From Acidimicrobiaceae bacterium (lineage in GTDB: Bacteria; Actinomycetota; Acidimicrobiia; Acidimicrobiales; Ilumatobacteraceae): 64,000 bases of DNA. Below, one piece after another: positions 25,364 to 33,416 of the stretch. Below the pieces are notes generated by a model. That model did not search any database. It was not told the DNA's origin and saw nothing but the letters and a program-made list of their open reading frames with translations. Position 1 is the first letter of the stretch. Each line of letters starts with the position of its first letter. The stretch is from assembly GCA_016722025.1 (NCBI GenBank), contig JADKGZ010000021.1, forward strand, positions 1-64,000, given 5' to 3'. Both the position numbers and the translations under genes were made by a program.

Positions 25364-26296
25364 ATGACGATCGAGGACCGCCCAGACAACGCTCCGTCCT
25401 TGCAACTGGTGCTCGAAGGCGGGTTAGCGCGCCTTGGCGAGGTCCCGGCACTTGACGTCGCTCGCCTCATTGAAGGCTCCATCAGAGCTATTGCCCGTGC
25501 GGCTGAGATGATCGCTGGACGCGAACCAGGGCAGGTTGGACGCCGAGGCAGTGCCACCGAGAACGCAACGCGCTTCGTACTCGACGGGATCTACGCCGGA
25601 AGTGTCGCTGTTCAACTACATGCGCCACCCTCGGCACCGCCTTCGGGCGACGGAATGGTGCTGGACGACCCACGGCTTACGGAACTCGCTCTCACAAGTG
25701 CATTGGACGCATTGTCGGGCATGGAGCTGGACGCCTACGTGGCCCGAGGGCTTGCTGACCTTGCGGACGACCTAGCAATCGGTGCGCGCTACGACAGCTT
25801 GCGATTCGTCGCGAGAGGGGGGTCTCTCGGCGAGCGCTCTGCAGTACTAAATCGCTCTGCGCGCACTCGACTGCGCCAACTCGCCGACCAGATGCCCTCG
25901 ACGGCTCCAACTGCACTCACGGGAACGCTCGTGGAGGCGGACTTCGAACGGCGGACCGCCCGCCTGCGAACGTCATCCAACCGCGTCGTGAGGGTTGAGT
26001 TCGACGATGACCATGCCGATGAAATCCAGCGGGCGCTTCGTCAGAACGCAGAGTTCGAAGGGATCGTCACCTTCGACCCCACAACCAATCAGGCGGTGGC
26101 CGTCGAAATGCGATCGATTCGCCGAACTTTACAACTTGGCATGGACCTGGACAGCGGGGACTACTGGCGCGTCATGACCGTGATGGAACTCGCGGCGGAG
26201 CAGGGCGTTGAATCGGTCGAGGATTTGGCACCGATGCGGGACTCCGAGGCCGCAACGGACGAGATCGACGACTTCTTCGAGGCGCTACAGCTGTGA
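25364..26296 (+). CDS. Unknown 310-aa protein, first gene of the PIN-clamp-helicase operon
   Basis: ATG 25364 follows GGAG by 5 bases; a GTG at 25358 is the alternative. No known domain is recognised. The N-terminal half is helical with GSIRAIARAAEMIAGREPG and a DGIYAGSVAVQLHAPP strand. The middle (about 180-240) looks like a small beta domain (LTGTLVEADFERRTARLRT, RVVRVEFDDDHADEI, GIVTFDPTTNQAVAVEM). The C-terminus is acidic, ending EIDDFFEALQL. Its stop overlaps the GTG start of the PIN gene (GTGA), so it may act as partner or inhibitor of the PIN protein, but it is much larger than usual VapB antitoxins. The role is inferred from position only. Confidence 0.75.
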   Translation: MTIEDRPDNAPSLQLVLEGGLARLGEVPALDVARLIEGSIRAIARAAEMIAGREPGQVGRRGSATENATRFVLDGIYAGSVAVQLHAPPSAPPSGDGMVLDDPRLTELALTSALDALSGMELDAYVARGLADLADDLAIGARYDSLRFVARGGSLGERSAVLNRSARTRLRQLADQMPSTAPTALTGTLVEADFERRTARLRTSSNRVVRVEFDDDHADEIQRALRQNAEFEGIVTFDPTTNQAVAVEMRSIRRTLQLGMDLDSGDYWRVMTVMELAAEQGVESVEDLAPMRDSEAATDEIDDFFEALQL

Positions 26297-26721
26297 CGCC
26301 GGCGGACCTCGGCGACTCTCCGATCTTGCTCGATACGGACGTGTTCTCATTCGTCGTGTGGAGTCGGGGACCAGCGGCGATGTACGAGCCGTTCGTGGTC
26401 AACAGGCTCTGGGTGCTCTCGTTTGCAACGGTCGCTGAGCTCCGCTATGGAGCCATCAAGGCAGGCTGGGGTCCAACGCGCCTCCGCGAACTGGATCGGC
26501 GTATCCGCCTGTGCGTAGTCGTTCCCGGCACCGACGCCGTGGCCACCCGGTGGGCCGAGCTGAACGCGAAGTTCAAGGACCAGGTCGGAATGAACGACCT
26601 CTGGATCGCGGCCTGCGCACTATCGCAGAATCCCGTGCTCCCCGTTGCTTCGCATGATCACGCGTTCGAGATGATCGCAGCGGAGTTCAACCTGCCGGTG
26701 GTTCGCATCAATGCGGCTTGA
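26293..26721 (+). CDS. PIN-domain ribonuclease (VapC-like)
   Basis: A 142-aa PIN-fold nuclease. The acidic metal-binding residues are all present: D14 in ILLDTDVFS, E49 in TVAELRYGA, D102 in MNDLWIAAC and D122 in ASHDHAF. VapC toxins of this type cut tRNA or other RNA. It starts with GTG overlapping the previous stop by 4 bp and overlaps the next gene by 11 bp, so it is the second of four coupled genes. No small VapB-type DNA-binding antitoxin is next to it, which separates it from ordinary VapBC pairs. Confidence 0.88.
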   Translation: MTPADLGDSPILLDTDVFSFVVWSRGPAAMYEPFVVNRLWVLSFATVAELRYGAIKAGWGPTRLRELDRRIRLCVVVPGTDAVATRWAELNAKFKDQVGMNDLWIAACALSQNPVLPVASHDHAFEMIAAEFNLPVVRINAA

Positions 26722-27739
26722 AGTCGACCTTGCGCTACTGGCCCACGGCGTCCGAACAGTGCGACCGGCCCTTCGTGACGCAGCCGACGGGTGGAACGTG
26801 ATCGTGATGCGAGCAGCGGGCGACGCGCTAGAGCTCTCAGCGACCGGCCGATCAATGAGCATCACCCGTGACATCACGGCCACCGTGACGGAGGAGGGAT
26901 CGGTCACAGTTCCCGCACGAATACTGGGCGACCTATTGGCGCGTGGCTCGTCACCGTTGGCCACCCTGGGCTCTGACGGGCTGAACCTAGAAGTTGGCCT
27001 GGGGGATCTCGAGGCAAAGCTACGGCTCATCGACGACACTCCGCCGCCGCCGATCCGCGTTGTCAGCGCCGAGTCCACCCCAGCCTCGCTCTCGGCCCTC
27101 GAGGTGGAGCGGGCGGGAGCGGTAGCAGTCGCTTCCAGCGGCGATCTTCAGCGACCAGTTCTTGCCGGCGTCCATCTAGGACCAACGATGGCCGAGGCCA
27201 CCGACACCTACCGCGTCGCTCGAACCATTCTGACCACATGGGATCTTGACCTCGTGGTACCAGCAGATCTCGTCCGGCTCGTTGCCGCAGAGCGGTCGGA
27301 TGTGACCGTCTCGTTTGATGGCCGCGTGATCGCCTTTCGGACTCACGACGCAAGTTGGACCACCCCGGTGATCGCAACAGCGTTCCCCGCGATCCCACAC
27401 TTCGCGATCCCGACGAATGAAACGCTCACCTGTGACCGGCACGGGATCATCACAGCCGTCGAGTCCGCCGCGGTTCTGCCGGGCGCGCTCATCGAACTGC
27501 GTAGTACTGGTGGCGACCTAGTCGTCAGCTCCGAAAACCTCGAAGTCGGTCGCATCGAGAGCAAGGTGCCGCAGGTCGGTGCAACTGCAGTCGAAGCATT
27601 GTTCACCGCGCGCTATCTGCTCGACGCCCTGAAGCTGGCGACGACCGAACAGATCACGTTCCAGTTTGCGGAACGCCATGTGGTGATTCGATGTGGCTCA
27701 TTCACCCAGCTGATCATGCGGCGGGTGACGACGCAGTGA
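26711..27739 (+). CDS. DNA sliding clamp (DNA polymerase III beta) homologue
   Basis: A 342-aa protein with the three-domain pattern of DnaN. Domain 1: MRLEVDLALLAHGVRTV and GSVTVPARILGDLLARG. Domain 2: RPVLAGVHLGP, ATDTYRVART, LVVPADLVRLV and TAFPAIPHFAIPTN. Domain 3: ESAAVLPGALIELRS, LFTARYLLDALKLA and the end QLIMRRV where clamps have LxMPxR. It is slightly shorter than chromosomal DnaN and divergent, so it is not the housekeeping copy. Its start overlaps the PIN gene by 11 bp, and its TGA overlaps the GTG of the helicase gene. A clamp next to a nuclease/helicase suggests recruitment to replication or repair sites, or a decoy for phage polymerase; that is inference. Confidence 0.85.
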   Translation: MRLEVDLALLAHGVRTVRPALRDAADGWNVIVMRAAGDALELSATGRSMSITRDITATVTEEGSVTVPARILGDLLARGSSPLATLGSDGLNLEVGLGDLEAKLRLIDDTPPPPIRVVSAESTPASLSALEVERAGAVAVASSGDLQRPVLAGVHLGPTMAEATDTYRVARTILTTWDLDLVVPADLVRLVAAERSDVTVSFDGRVIAFRTHDASWTTPVIATAFPAIPHFAIPTNETLTCDRHGIITAVESAAVLPGALIELRSTGGDLVVSSENLEVGRIESKVPQVGATAVEALFTARYLLDALKLATTEQITFQFAERHVVIRCGSFTQLIMRRVTTQ

Positions 27740-30700
27740 CGGAGCTGGGGCCGGGACTCTACGAGCAGCTCATAACGGACGGGCTCAGGGCCCAGCTCGA
27801 CGAACTGGTCGGGCATCTGCCTGTCGACGAGCGGCCTCTCAACAGCGCCGACGCTTCGGATCGGATTGCCTGGCACGTGAGTCAGCAGGTCGAGCGGGCG
27901 CTGCTCGATGTCGGCGACGAGAAGCGAGTGAAGGTCGGGCTTCAAGTGGCCCGCGCGCTGCTCGATCGTCTTGGTGAACTCGTCGACGTTGACCAGCAAG
28001 CGATGCTCGCCGACCCGGCCTCAGTCCTGCATGCCATCCTTCGCCGCAAACCTGATGGCACGCCTGCCGCCATCGCTGGGCCGCTGATCCCGCTGCTCGA
28101 CACGACGCTGCTCACGAACGCGCCCGGTGAGCCGACGCTGTGGAGTCAGTTGCGGTCCGAGATCGAGTCGGCCGACGCGATCGACGTCGTGATGGCGTTC
28201 ATCCGGCGCAGCGGCATCGGACCGCTCCTCGACTCGCTGCGCCGCCACCGTGAGGCGGGCAGGCCGCTGCGGGTACTGACGACCACGTACACCGATTCGA
28301 CGGAGCGCCGGGCGCTCGATCAGCTCGTCGATCTCGGTGCAGAAGTTCGCATCTCCTACGACCTGAGTACGACACGCCTGCACGCGAAGGCGTGGGTGTT
28401 CCATCGCCACTCCGGCTTCTCGACTGCCTATGTCGGTTCATCGAATCTGACCCACTCGGCGCAAGTGACTGGGTTGGAGTGGAACGTTCGAGCATCGGCT
28501 GCCCGCAATCCTGACGTCATTGCGAAGTTCGGCGCTGTGTTCGACAGCTACTGGGAGGCCGGCGACTTCGTTCCCTACGACCCCGACCAGTTCGACGATG
28601 AGCGGCAGCGGGTTGGCCGCACCGACAGCGGCCCGTATGTGATCCTCAGCCCGATCGAGTTGCGGCCGCACCCGTTCCAGGAACGGCTGCTTGAACTCAT
28701 CGAACTCTCTCGACAGCGGGGCCATCATCGCAACCTCCTGGTTGCCGCCACTGGCACGGGCAAGACCGTCATGGCGGCGCTCGACTACGCCACGCTCGCT
28801 GGGCGGCTCGGCCGATCTCGACTGCTGTTCATTGCCCACCGCGAGGAGATCCTCGATCAGAGCCTCGCCACGTTCCGGTACGCACTGCGCGACGCGTCGT
28901 TCGGAGAGAAATGGGTAGGCGGTGCACGACCGACGAGGTTCGACCACGTGTTCGCATCGATACAAAGCCTCCATGCCGGTGATCTCGATGCGCTGCCACC
29001 GGATCACTTCGATGTCGTGATCGTCGATGAGTTCCACCACGCCGCCGCAACGTCGTACCGGCGCATCCTCGATCACCTCCAGCCCGTCGAACTGCTCGGT
29101 CTGACCGCCACCCCGGAGCGCAGCGACGGCCTACCGATCCTTCAATGGTTCGACGATCGCATCGCCGCCGAACTGCGACTCTGGGAGGCCATCGACCAGC
29201 AGCACCTGTCGCCCTTCCTGTACTTCGGGATTCACGACGGACTCGACCTGCGCGAGATCCCATGGCGCCGCGGACGCGGCTACGACGTCGACGCACTGAG
29301 CAACGCGTACACGAGCTCCGACGCGTGGGCTCGGCTTGTGGTGAAGGAAGTCGCCGACCACACGGATCCGTCCTCGATGCGCGCCCTCGGGTTCTGCGTC
29401 AGCGTCGAGCACGCCCGGTTCATGGCCCACCACTTCAACCACCATGGGATCCCTTCCGTCGCCGTGTGGGGCGACAGTCCTCGTGCCGACCGCGAGGCGG
29501 CACTGAGGGACCTCGCGCACGGGCGAGTCCGGGCAGTGTTCTCCGTTGACCTGTTCAACGAAGGCGTCGACGTCCCGGCCGTCGACACGGTGCTGATGCT
29601 CCGCCCGACCGAGAGCCCGACGCTCTTCCTGCAACAACTCGGCCGTGGCTTGCGCAAGTCCACGGGCAAGGGCTTCTGCACTGTCCTCGACTTCGTCGGC
29701 ACGCACCGCAAGGAGTTCCGCTTCGACCGCCGCTACCGAGCCCTGCTCGGTGGTTCGCGCCGAGACGTCGAGCGGGAAGTCCAGCTGCAGTTCCCCTTCC
29801 TTCCGGCCGGCTGCCACATGCACCTCGACGCCAAGGCCTCAGAGGTCGTCCTGCGAAGCCTGCGTGATGCGATCCCCACTCGCTGGCCGGCGAAGGTTGA
29901 CGAGCTTCGTTCGCTTCGGCGAGAGCGGCCCGACCTCGGACTCGCCGAGTTCCTCATCGAATCCGGGCTCGACCTCGACGACGTCTACGACGGTAACAAG
30001 AGTTGGTCGGATCTTCGAGAGGCCGCCGGCGCTGACGTGCTCGTACCCGGCCCGGACGAAGCGGTGATGCGCCGAGCCATCGGACGCCTCCTGCACATCG
30101 ACGATCGGGAGCGCATCGACACGTACCGGCGACACCTCGCATCGCCGGTAGCCCCCGAGATCTCACGGCTGCCCGAACGAGAGCGACGTCTGCTGCACAT
30201 GCTCCTCGCCGCCGTTGCCGATCGTGTGTTGGGTCGCGACACCAGTGTTCAAGAAGCTGCCGAACTGTTGTGGGGCCACCCGCAAGTCCGCAGCGAACTG
30301 TCGGAGCTATTCGGGTTGCTCGATGGCCGGATCGACCACCTACACACACCGCTCGCTACGCATCCTGACAGCCCTCTGCAGATCCACGCGAGGTACACCC
30401 GGATCGAGATCCTCGCCGCATTCGGGCTGGGTTCGGGCGCCAAGATCGCGGCTTGGCAGAGCGGCGTCTACGAGGCGAAGGCGGCCAACGCCGAGCTGCT
30501 CGCGTTCACGCTCGACAAGAGCAGCGGGGGCTTCTCGCCGACCACCCGGTACCGCGACTACGCGATCAGTCGAAGCCTCATTCACTGGGAGAGCCAATCC
30601 TCCACGCGGACGGACAGCTCGACCGGTCTGCGCTACCGGCATCACGAGCGGGATGGCCGCACGATCCTGTTGTTCAGCCGACTCAGTGCCGACGATCGTG

Positions 30701-30828
30701 CCTTCTGGTTCCTGGGTCCCGCCACCTATCGCGGCCACGTGGGCGAGCGGCCGATGGCCGTCACCTGGGAGCTGGCGCAGCCGCTCTCCGGCGATCTGTA
30801 CCAAGCGTTCGCCGCAGCGGTGGCGTGA
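27736..30828 (+). CDS. PLD-nuclease / SF2 helicase / DUF3427-like fusion
   Basis: A 1030-aa protein. GTG 27736 (GTGA overlap with the clamp stop) is preferred to ATG 27691. Residues 100-280 hold a phospholipase D-like nuclease domain with H216-A-K218 and YVGSSNLTHSA. An SF2 helicase follows: Walker A AATGTGKT (about 337-345), DEFH at 431-434, LTATPERSDG, and motif VI LGRGLRKSTGKG. The C-terminal 300 residues end in a domain like DUF3427 (SGGFSPTTRYRDYAIS, HWESQSSTRTDSSTG, LLFSRL...RAFWFLGPATY). Such proteins are often seen near restriction or defence genes. It is the last gene of the four-gene operon. Confidence 0.88.
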   Translation: MTELGPGLYEQLITDGLRAQLDELVGHLPVDERPLNSADASDRIAWHVSQQVERALLDVGDEKRVKVGLQVARALLDRLGELVDVDQQAMLADPASVLHAILRRKPDGTPAAIAGPLIPLLDTTLLTNAPGEPTLWSQLRSEIESADAIDVVMAFIRRSGIGPLLDSLRRHREAGRPLRVLTTTYTDSTERRALDQLVDLGAEVRISYDLSTTRLHAKAWVFHRHSGFSTAYVGSSNLTHSAQVTGLEWNVRASAARNPDVIAKFGAVFDSYWEAGDFVPYDPDQFDDERQRVGRTDSGPYVILSPIELRPHPFQERLLELIELSRQRGHHRNLLVAATGTGKTVMAALDYATLAGRLGRSRLLFIAHREEILDQSLATFRYALRDASFGEKWVGGARPTRFDHVFASIQSLHAGDLDALPPDHFDVVIVDEFHHAAATSYRRILDHLQPVELLGLTATPERSDGLPILQWFDDRIAAELRLWEAIDQQHLSPFLYFGIHDGLDLREIPWRRGRGYDVDALSNAYTSSDAWARLVVKEVADHTDPSSMRALGFCVSVEHARFMAHHFNHHGIPSVAVWGDSPRADREAALRDLAHGRVRAVFSVDLFNEGVDVPAVDTVLMLRPTESPTLFLQQLGRGLRKSTGKGFCTVLDFVGTHRKEFRFDRRYRALLGGSRRDVEREVQLQFPFLPAGCHMHLDAKASEVVLRSLRDAIPTRWPAKVDELRSLRRERPDLGLAEFLIESGLDLDDVYDGNKSWSDLREAAGADVLVPGPDEAVMRRAIGRLLHIDDRERIDTYRRHLASPVAPEISRLPERERRLLHMLLAAVADRVLGRDTSVQEAAELLWGHPQVRSELSELFGLLDGRIDHLHTPLATHPDSPLQIHARYTRIEILAAFGLGSGAKIAAWQSGVYEAKAANAELLAFTLDKSSGGFSPTTRYRDYAISRSLIHWESQSSTRTDSSTGLRYRHHERDGRTILLFSRLSADDRAFWFLGPATYRGHVGERPMAVTWELAQPLSGDLYQAFAAAVA

Positions 30829-30883
30829 GTCGACACGGCGTTTGTCCTTGACGCGCCGTGCGCCTACTCGAGACCATTCTTGG

Positions 30884-31132
30884 ATGGATGTGAACATCAC
30901 GCTGTCGGACGTGGACCTGGCGACGATCGTCGAGGCGCTCGACTGCTACGACTACTGGGAACTCGGGCAGGGCCTGCCACGCAACAACGGAGCGGTGCTG
31001 CTTCCTGGCGACGCCCTTGGCGACTCCGACCCGTACTGGACGGAGCCGCCGACCGACGCGGAAGCGGAGGCGATCGAGAGTGTTCGGGCGAGCCGGATGC
31101 TCGCCGAGCGTCTGCAAGCGCTCATGCAGTAG
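30884..31132 (+). CDS. Small acidic hypothetical protein
   Basis: An 82-aa reading frame from ATG 30884, 55 bp after the helicase gene. The product is acidic and has no recognised domain (VDLATIVEALDCYDYWELGQGLPRNNG). No strong ribosome-binding site is visible. It could be the fifth gene of the preceding operon. Support is only the position and coding-like composition. Confidence 0.45.
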   Translation: MDVNITLSDVDLATIVEALDCYDYWELGQGLPRNNGAVLLPGDALGDSDPYWTEPPTDAEAEAIESVRASRMLAERLQALMQ

Positions 31133-31155
31133 CCGGCGACCGAATCAATCCGCGC

Positions 31156-31470
31156 TCACACCTCGGCGGTGTGGTCGCCGAGGTCATTGGCGTCCTCGGC
31201 GTGGATCCAGGACATCGGGTCGGACCGGTCATCGAGGACGGCGGGCTCGCCGCAAAGCCGGCACCGATGACGCGCACCCTGCAGCACGACCTCTCGAACG
31301 AGCGGGCGCCCGCCCGGGTCGGTGACTCGGAGCGCCTCTGCGTACGTCACCGCGTCGGCCTGTTCCCAGAAGCCCGCAATCGGAGCATCCGCTTGTCCAG
31401 TTACAAGCACCAGCCACGCCCTGGTTCCGCCAGGGCTCACACTCTGACTCGTCTCCCGCTCGTCTGGCAT
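31156..31470 (-). CDS. Small protein with a C-terminal CxxC/His motif
   Basis: A 104-aa frame with a strong ribosome-binding site (GGGAGGAGAACG before ATG 31470). The C-terminal part has RCRLCGEP followed by SWIHAED, which could bind zinc. The rest is not recognised. It is divergent from the HTH-nucleotidyltransferase gene across about 100 bp and convergent with the small gene before it. Confidence 0.6.
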   Translation of the reverse strand: MPDERETSQSVSPGGTRAWLVLVTGQADAPIAGFWEQADAVTYAEALRVTDPGGRPLVREVVLQGARHRCRLCGEPAVLDDRSDPMSWIHAEDANDLGDHTAEV

Positions 31471-31547
31471 CGTTCTCCTCCCAAGCCAGAGTGAGCTCGA
31501 TCGGCGGGCGACTTCGCAACCAGAGTTGCATCGATTCTCGACTTCTT

Positions 31548-31575
31548 ACAAACTGAGAGATATCATCCAGTTTGT
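31548..31575. promoter_or_regulatory. Inverted repeat over the start of the HTH-nucleotidyltransferase gene
   Basis: ACAAACTG (31548-31555) and CAGTTTGT (31568-31575) form a perfect 8-bp inverted repeat with a 12-nt spacer. The right arm reaches into the GTG start codon at 31574. It is a likely operator for autoregulation by the HTH domain of the encoded protein. Confidence 0.6.
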
Positions 31576-32254
31576 GGACAAGTCACCGACGCCGTCGCTC
31601 TTGCCGATCTTTCGATCGCAGCAGCAAGCCGAGTTGCTCGCACTCATCCTCGGCGACCCCACGGCCGAGCACAGCATGACCGAACTTGCCGAACGTACCG
31701 GCGTTCCGTACGCCTCAGTTCATCGCGAAGTCGAACGCGCCGATGCTGCGGGGCTCGTGTCGAGCCGCCTCATCGGGCGGACACGGCTCATTCGAGCCGA
31801 CGTGTCGAGCCCCTACTTCGCTGGTCTGTCGGACGTACTTGTCAAAGCCTTCGGCGTGCCGTGGGTGATCGGGCAGGAGCTGGCTCGAGTCAAGGGCATC
31901 GACGCGGCATACGTCTACGGATCGTGGGCGGCACGGTTCTCGGGCGAAGACGGTGACCGACCGGTCGGCGACATCGACCTTCTCGTGCTCGGCGAACTGG
32001 ACCGCGACGAGGTGTACGCCGCAGCCAGCGCGGCCGAGCACAGGCTCGGACGAGCTGTCCAAGTGACCATCCGATCGCCCGACTGGCTCACGGACGGCAG
32101 CGGCACGTTTCACGACACCGTCGCCGGCCGACCCATGGTTCCGGTGCCGATGGCTACGCGAACAGCTCGGGAGGATCCGTCCTCAGCAACCGCTCGACCT
32201 CCTCGACGACCGTCCGCGAAGTTTTCAGGGCCCAAGCAGCGTCGTCGCGGCTGA
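31574..32254 (+). CDS. HTH domain fused to MNT-type nucleotidyltransferase
   Basis: A 226-aa protein from GTG 31574. Residues 20-75 are a winged helix (SMTELAERTGVPYASVHREVERADAAGLV). The second half is a minimal nucleotidyltransferase: AYVYGSWAARFSG provides the GS motif and VGDIDLLVLG provides DxD. MNT proteins are antitoxins that AMPylate HEPN toxins or regulate them. Its last 101 bp overlap a HEPN gene on the opposite strand, so the final 30 or so residues (Arg/Pro-rich) may be just read-through. The fused HTH and the inverted repeat at the start suggest self-repression. Confidence 0.8.
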   Translation: MDKSPTPSLLPIFRSQQQAELLALILGDPTAEHSMTELAERTGVPYASVHREVERADAAGLVSSRLIGRTRLIRADVSSPYFAGLSDVLVKAFGVPWVIGQELARVKGIDAAYVYGSWAARFSGEDGDRPVGDIDLLVLGELDRDEVYAAASAAEHRLGRAVQVTIRSPDWLTDGSGTFHDTVAGRPMVPVPMATRTAREDPSSATARPPRRPSAKFSGPKQRRRG

Positions 32255-32654
32255 TCTCCGCGCTCGACGGGTCGAAGTATTGAGCGGCGTGGCGCGTCCG
32301 GCGAAGGCGTTCGAACGTTGGCTTGGCGAGGCCGGGGATCGCCTTCGCGAACTGCCCGCTGATGGCGTCCTCGACGGTCACGTGCGAGCCCTCGCCACCG
32401 GTGGCGCGCAGCCCTTGTCGAATGAGCAGTGCCTCGGCGGCCATGCGGTAAGCGTCGTAGGCAGCGGCGAACGCGCCCTCGACGTCACCGGCCGCGAGGC
32501 CACCATCAGCAGTCAGAAGGCGCCGGGTGGCTCGTCCGATGATTGTCGCCGATGACTCGCCCGCGGTACTCCCATCGATCCGTTCGAGTCGGCCGCGACC
32601 GAGCAAGTAGTCGATCGTGTTGCGTCCCTCCGTCGGCGTCGCCATGGAAGTCAC
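32154..32654 (-). CDS. HEPN-domain protein, partner of the MNT gene
   Basis: A 166-aa all-helical protein (GTG 32654, or ATG 32645 giving 163 aa). Features of the HEPN family are a helix pair with AAAYDAYRMAAEALLIRQGL and the C-terminal RLRRTRHAAQYFD, which fits the R-x(n)-H RNase motif. HEPN/MNT pairs are known toxin-antitoxin modules. Here the two genes face each other and overlap instead of lying in tandem. GTG 32654 overlaps the stop of the excisionase-like gene (GTGA), so HEPN expression may be tied to excision control. Confidence 0.75.
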   Translation of the reverse strand: MTSMATPTEGRNTIDYLLGRGRLERIDGSTAGESSATIIGRATRRLLTADGGLAAGDVEGAFAAAYDAYRMAAEALLIRQGLRATGGEGSHVTVEDAISGQFAKAIPGLAKPTFERLRRTRHAAQYFDPSSAEISRDDAAWALKTSRTVVEEVERLLRTDPPELFA

Positions 32655-32878
32655 CGTACTTGGAGGGTGTCACGCTGCAGCCGGTCACGGACGTAACGCC
32701 GGATCTCGCCGAGCGGGATGCGGCGTGAGCGGCCGATGTGGACCGAGGCGAGCTGGCCGGTGGTGAGCAGGTCGTAGAGCGCCCCTCGGCTGACGGAGAG
32801 GAACCGGGCAGCGTCCGGCAGGGTGACGAGGCGGAGATCATCGTCGAGGTCGGCGAGGTCAGCTCCAGTGGCGTGCAT
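32651..32878 (-). CDS. xis: Excisionase-family HTH DNA-binding protein
   Basis: A 75-aa protein with the MerR-like HTH_17 pattern: RLVTLPDAARFLSVSRGALYDLLTTGQL and then IGRSRRIPLGEIRRYV. AAGGAG lies 7 bases before ATG 32878. In integrative elements such proteins bend DNA to favour excision or control replication and transfer genes. It is next to the palindrome cluster upstream of the relaxase gene, where it probably binds, and is coupled to the HEPN gene downstream. Confidence 0.8.
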   Translation of the reverse strand: MHATGADLADLDDDLRLVTLPDAARFLSVSRGALYDLLTTGQLASVHIGRSRRIPLGEIRRYVRDRLQRDTLQVR

Positions 32879-32962
32879 CGGATGCTCCTTCTGATCGTGC
32901 GAGTACACCGGGATACAGAGGCGCGTTTCGCTCGGGCGCAGCACTTTGCCGGCAGATTTCTC

Positions 32963-33061
32963 ACGCGATCGCGTCGACAGTCGCGATGCCCTCACGCGAC
33001 TGACCACGCGATCGCGTCACCTCAGCGCGATCGCCGACGCGACTGTGCGCGCAGTCGCGTG
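32963..33061. repeat. Palindrome cluster between xis and relaxase; candidate oriT or origin
   Basis: Within 100 bp: the 12-bp perfect palindrome ACGCGATCGCGT occurs at 32963-32974 and 33006-33017; ACGCGACTG (33037-33045) with CAGTCGCGT (33052-33060) makes a 9-bp stem with a 6-nt loop; CACGCGACTG at 32993-33002 is inverted again as CAGTCGCGTG at 33052-33061; CAGTCGCGA is at 32978-32986. The 538-bp gap (32879-33416) around it has no convincing gene. Position beside a MobF relaxase suggests the transfer origin; binding sites for the excisionase are an alternative. Confidence 0.6.
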
Positions 33062-33416
33062 GTCAGCAACATCGCTGGCGCACCTTTGGCCTCTCAGGCC
33101 GACATCAGGTCGGACTCGACGCGCCGGAGGCCCTCATGCCCTGCCCCTCACGCCGCTTGGTACTCAGCCAGGCGTGGCCCAGCTCGCCCGTCCGCGACTC
33201 GAAGCTGACGAGCCACAGCTCGCCGCTCAGCGCCGACGCATCGCCAGGGACCTACAGGTGGGCGCCGAGTGCCTCTGCCGCCGGAGGCGCACGCGACTGT
33301 GCCCGCAGCGACGCCATCGCAGCCGTGATGCAAGTGCGTCCACTTTCTGTCGTGTCCGGCACGGCCGACTCGAGCCCGTTCGGTCAATCGCCGTTCGGCG
33401 ACCCGGGGTGGTTGTG

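Noticed and set aside
31574..32654. Ordinary tandem HEPN/MNT operon
   Set aside because: The two genes are on opposite strands and converge; reported as an unusual arrangement instead.
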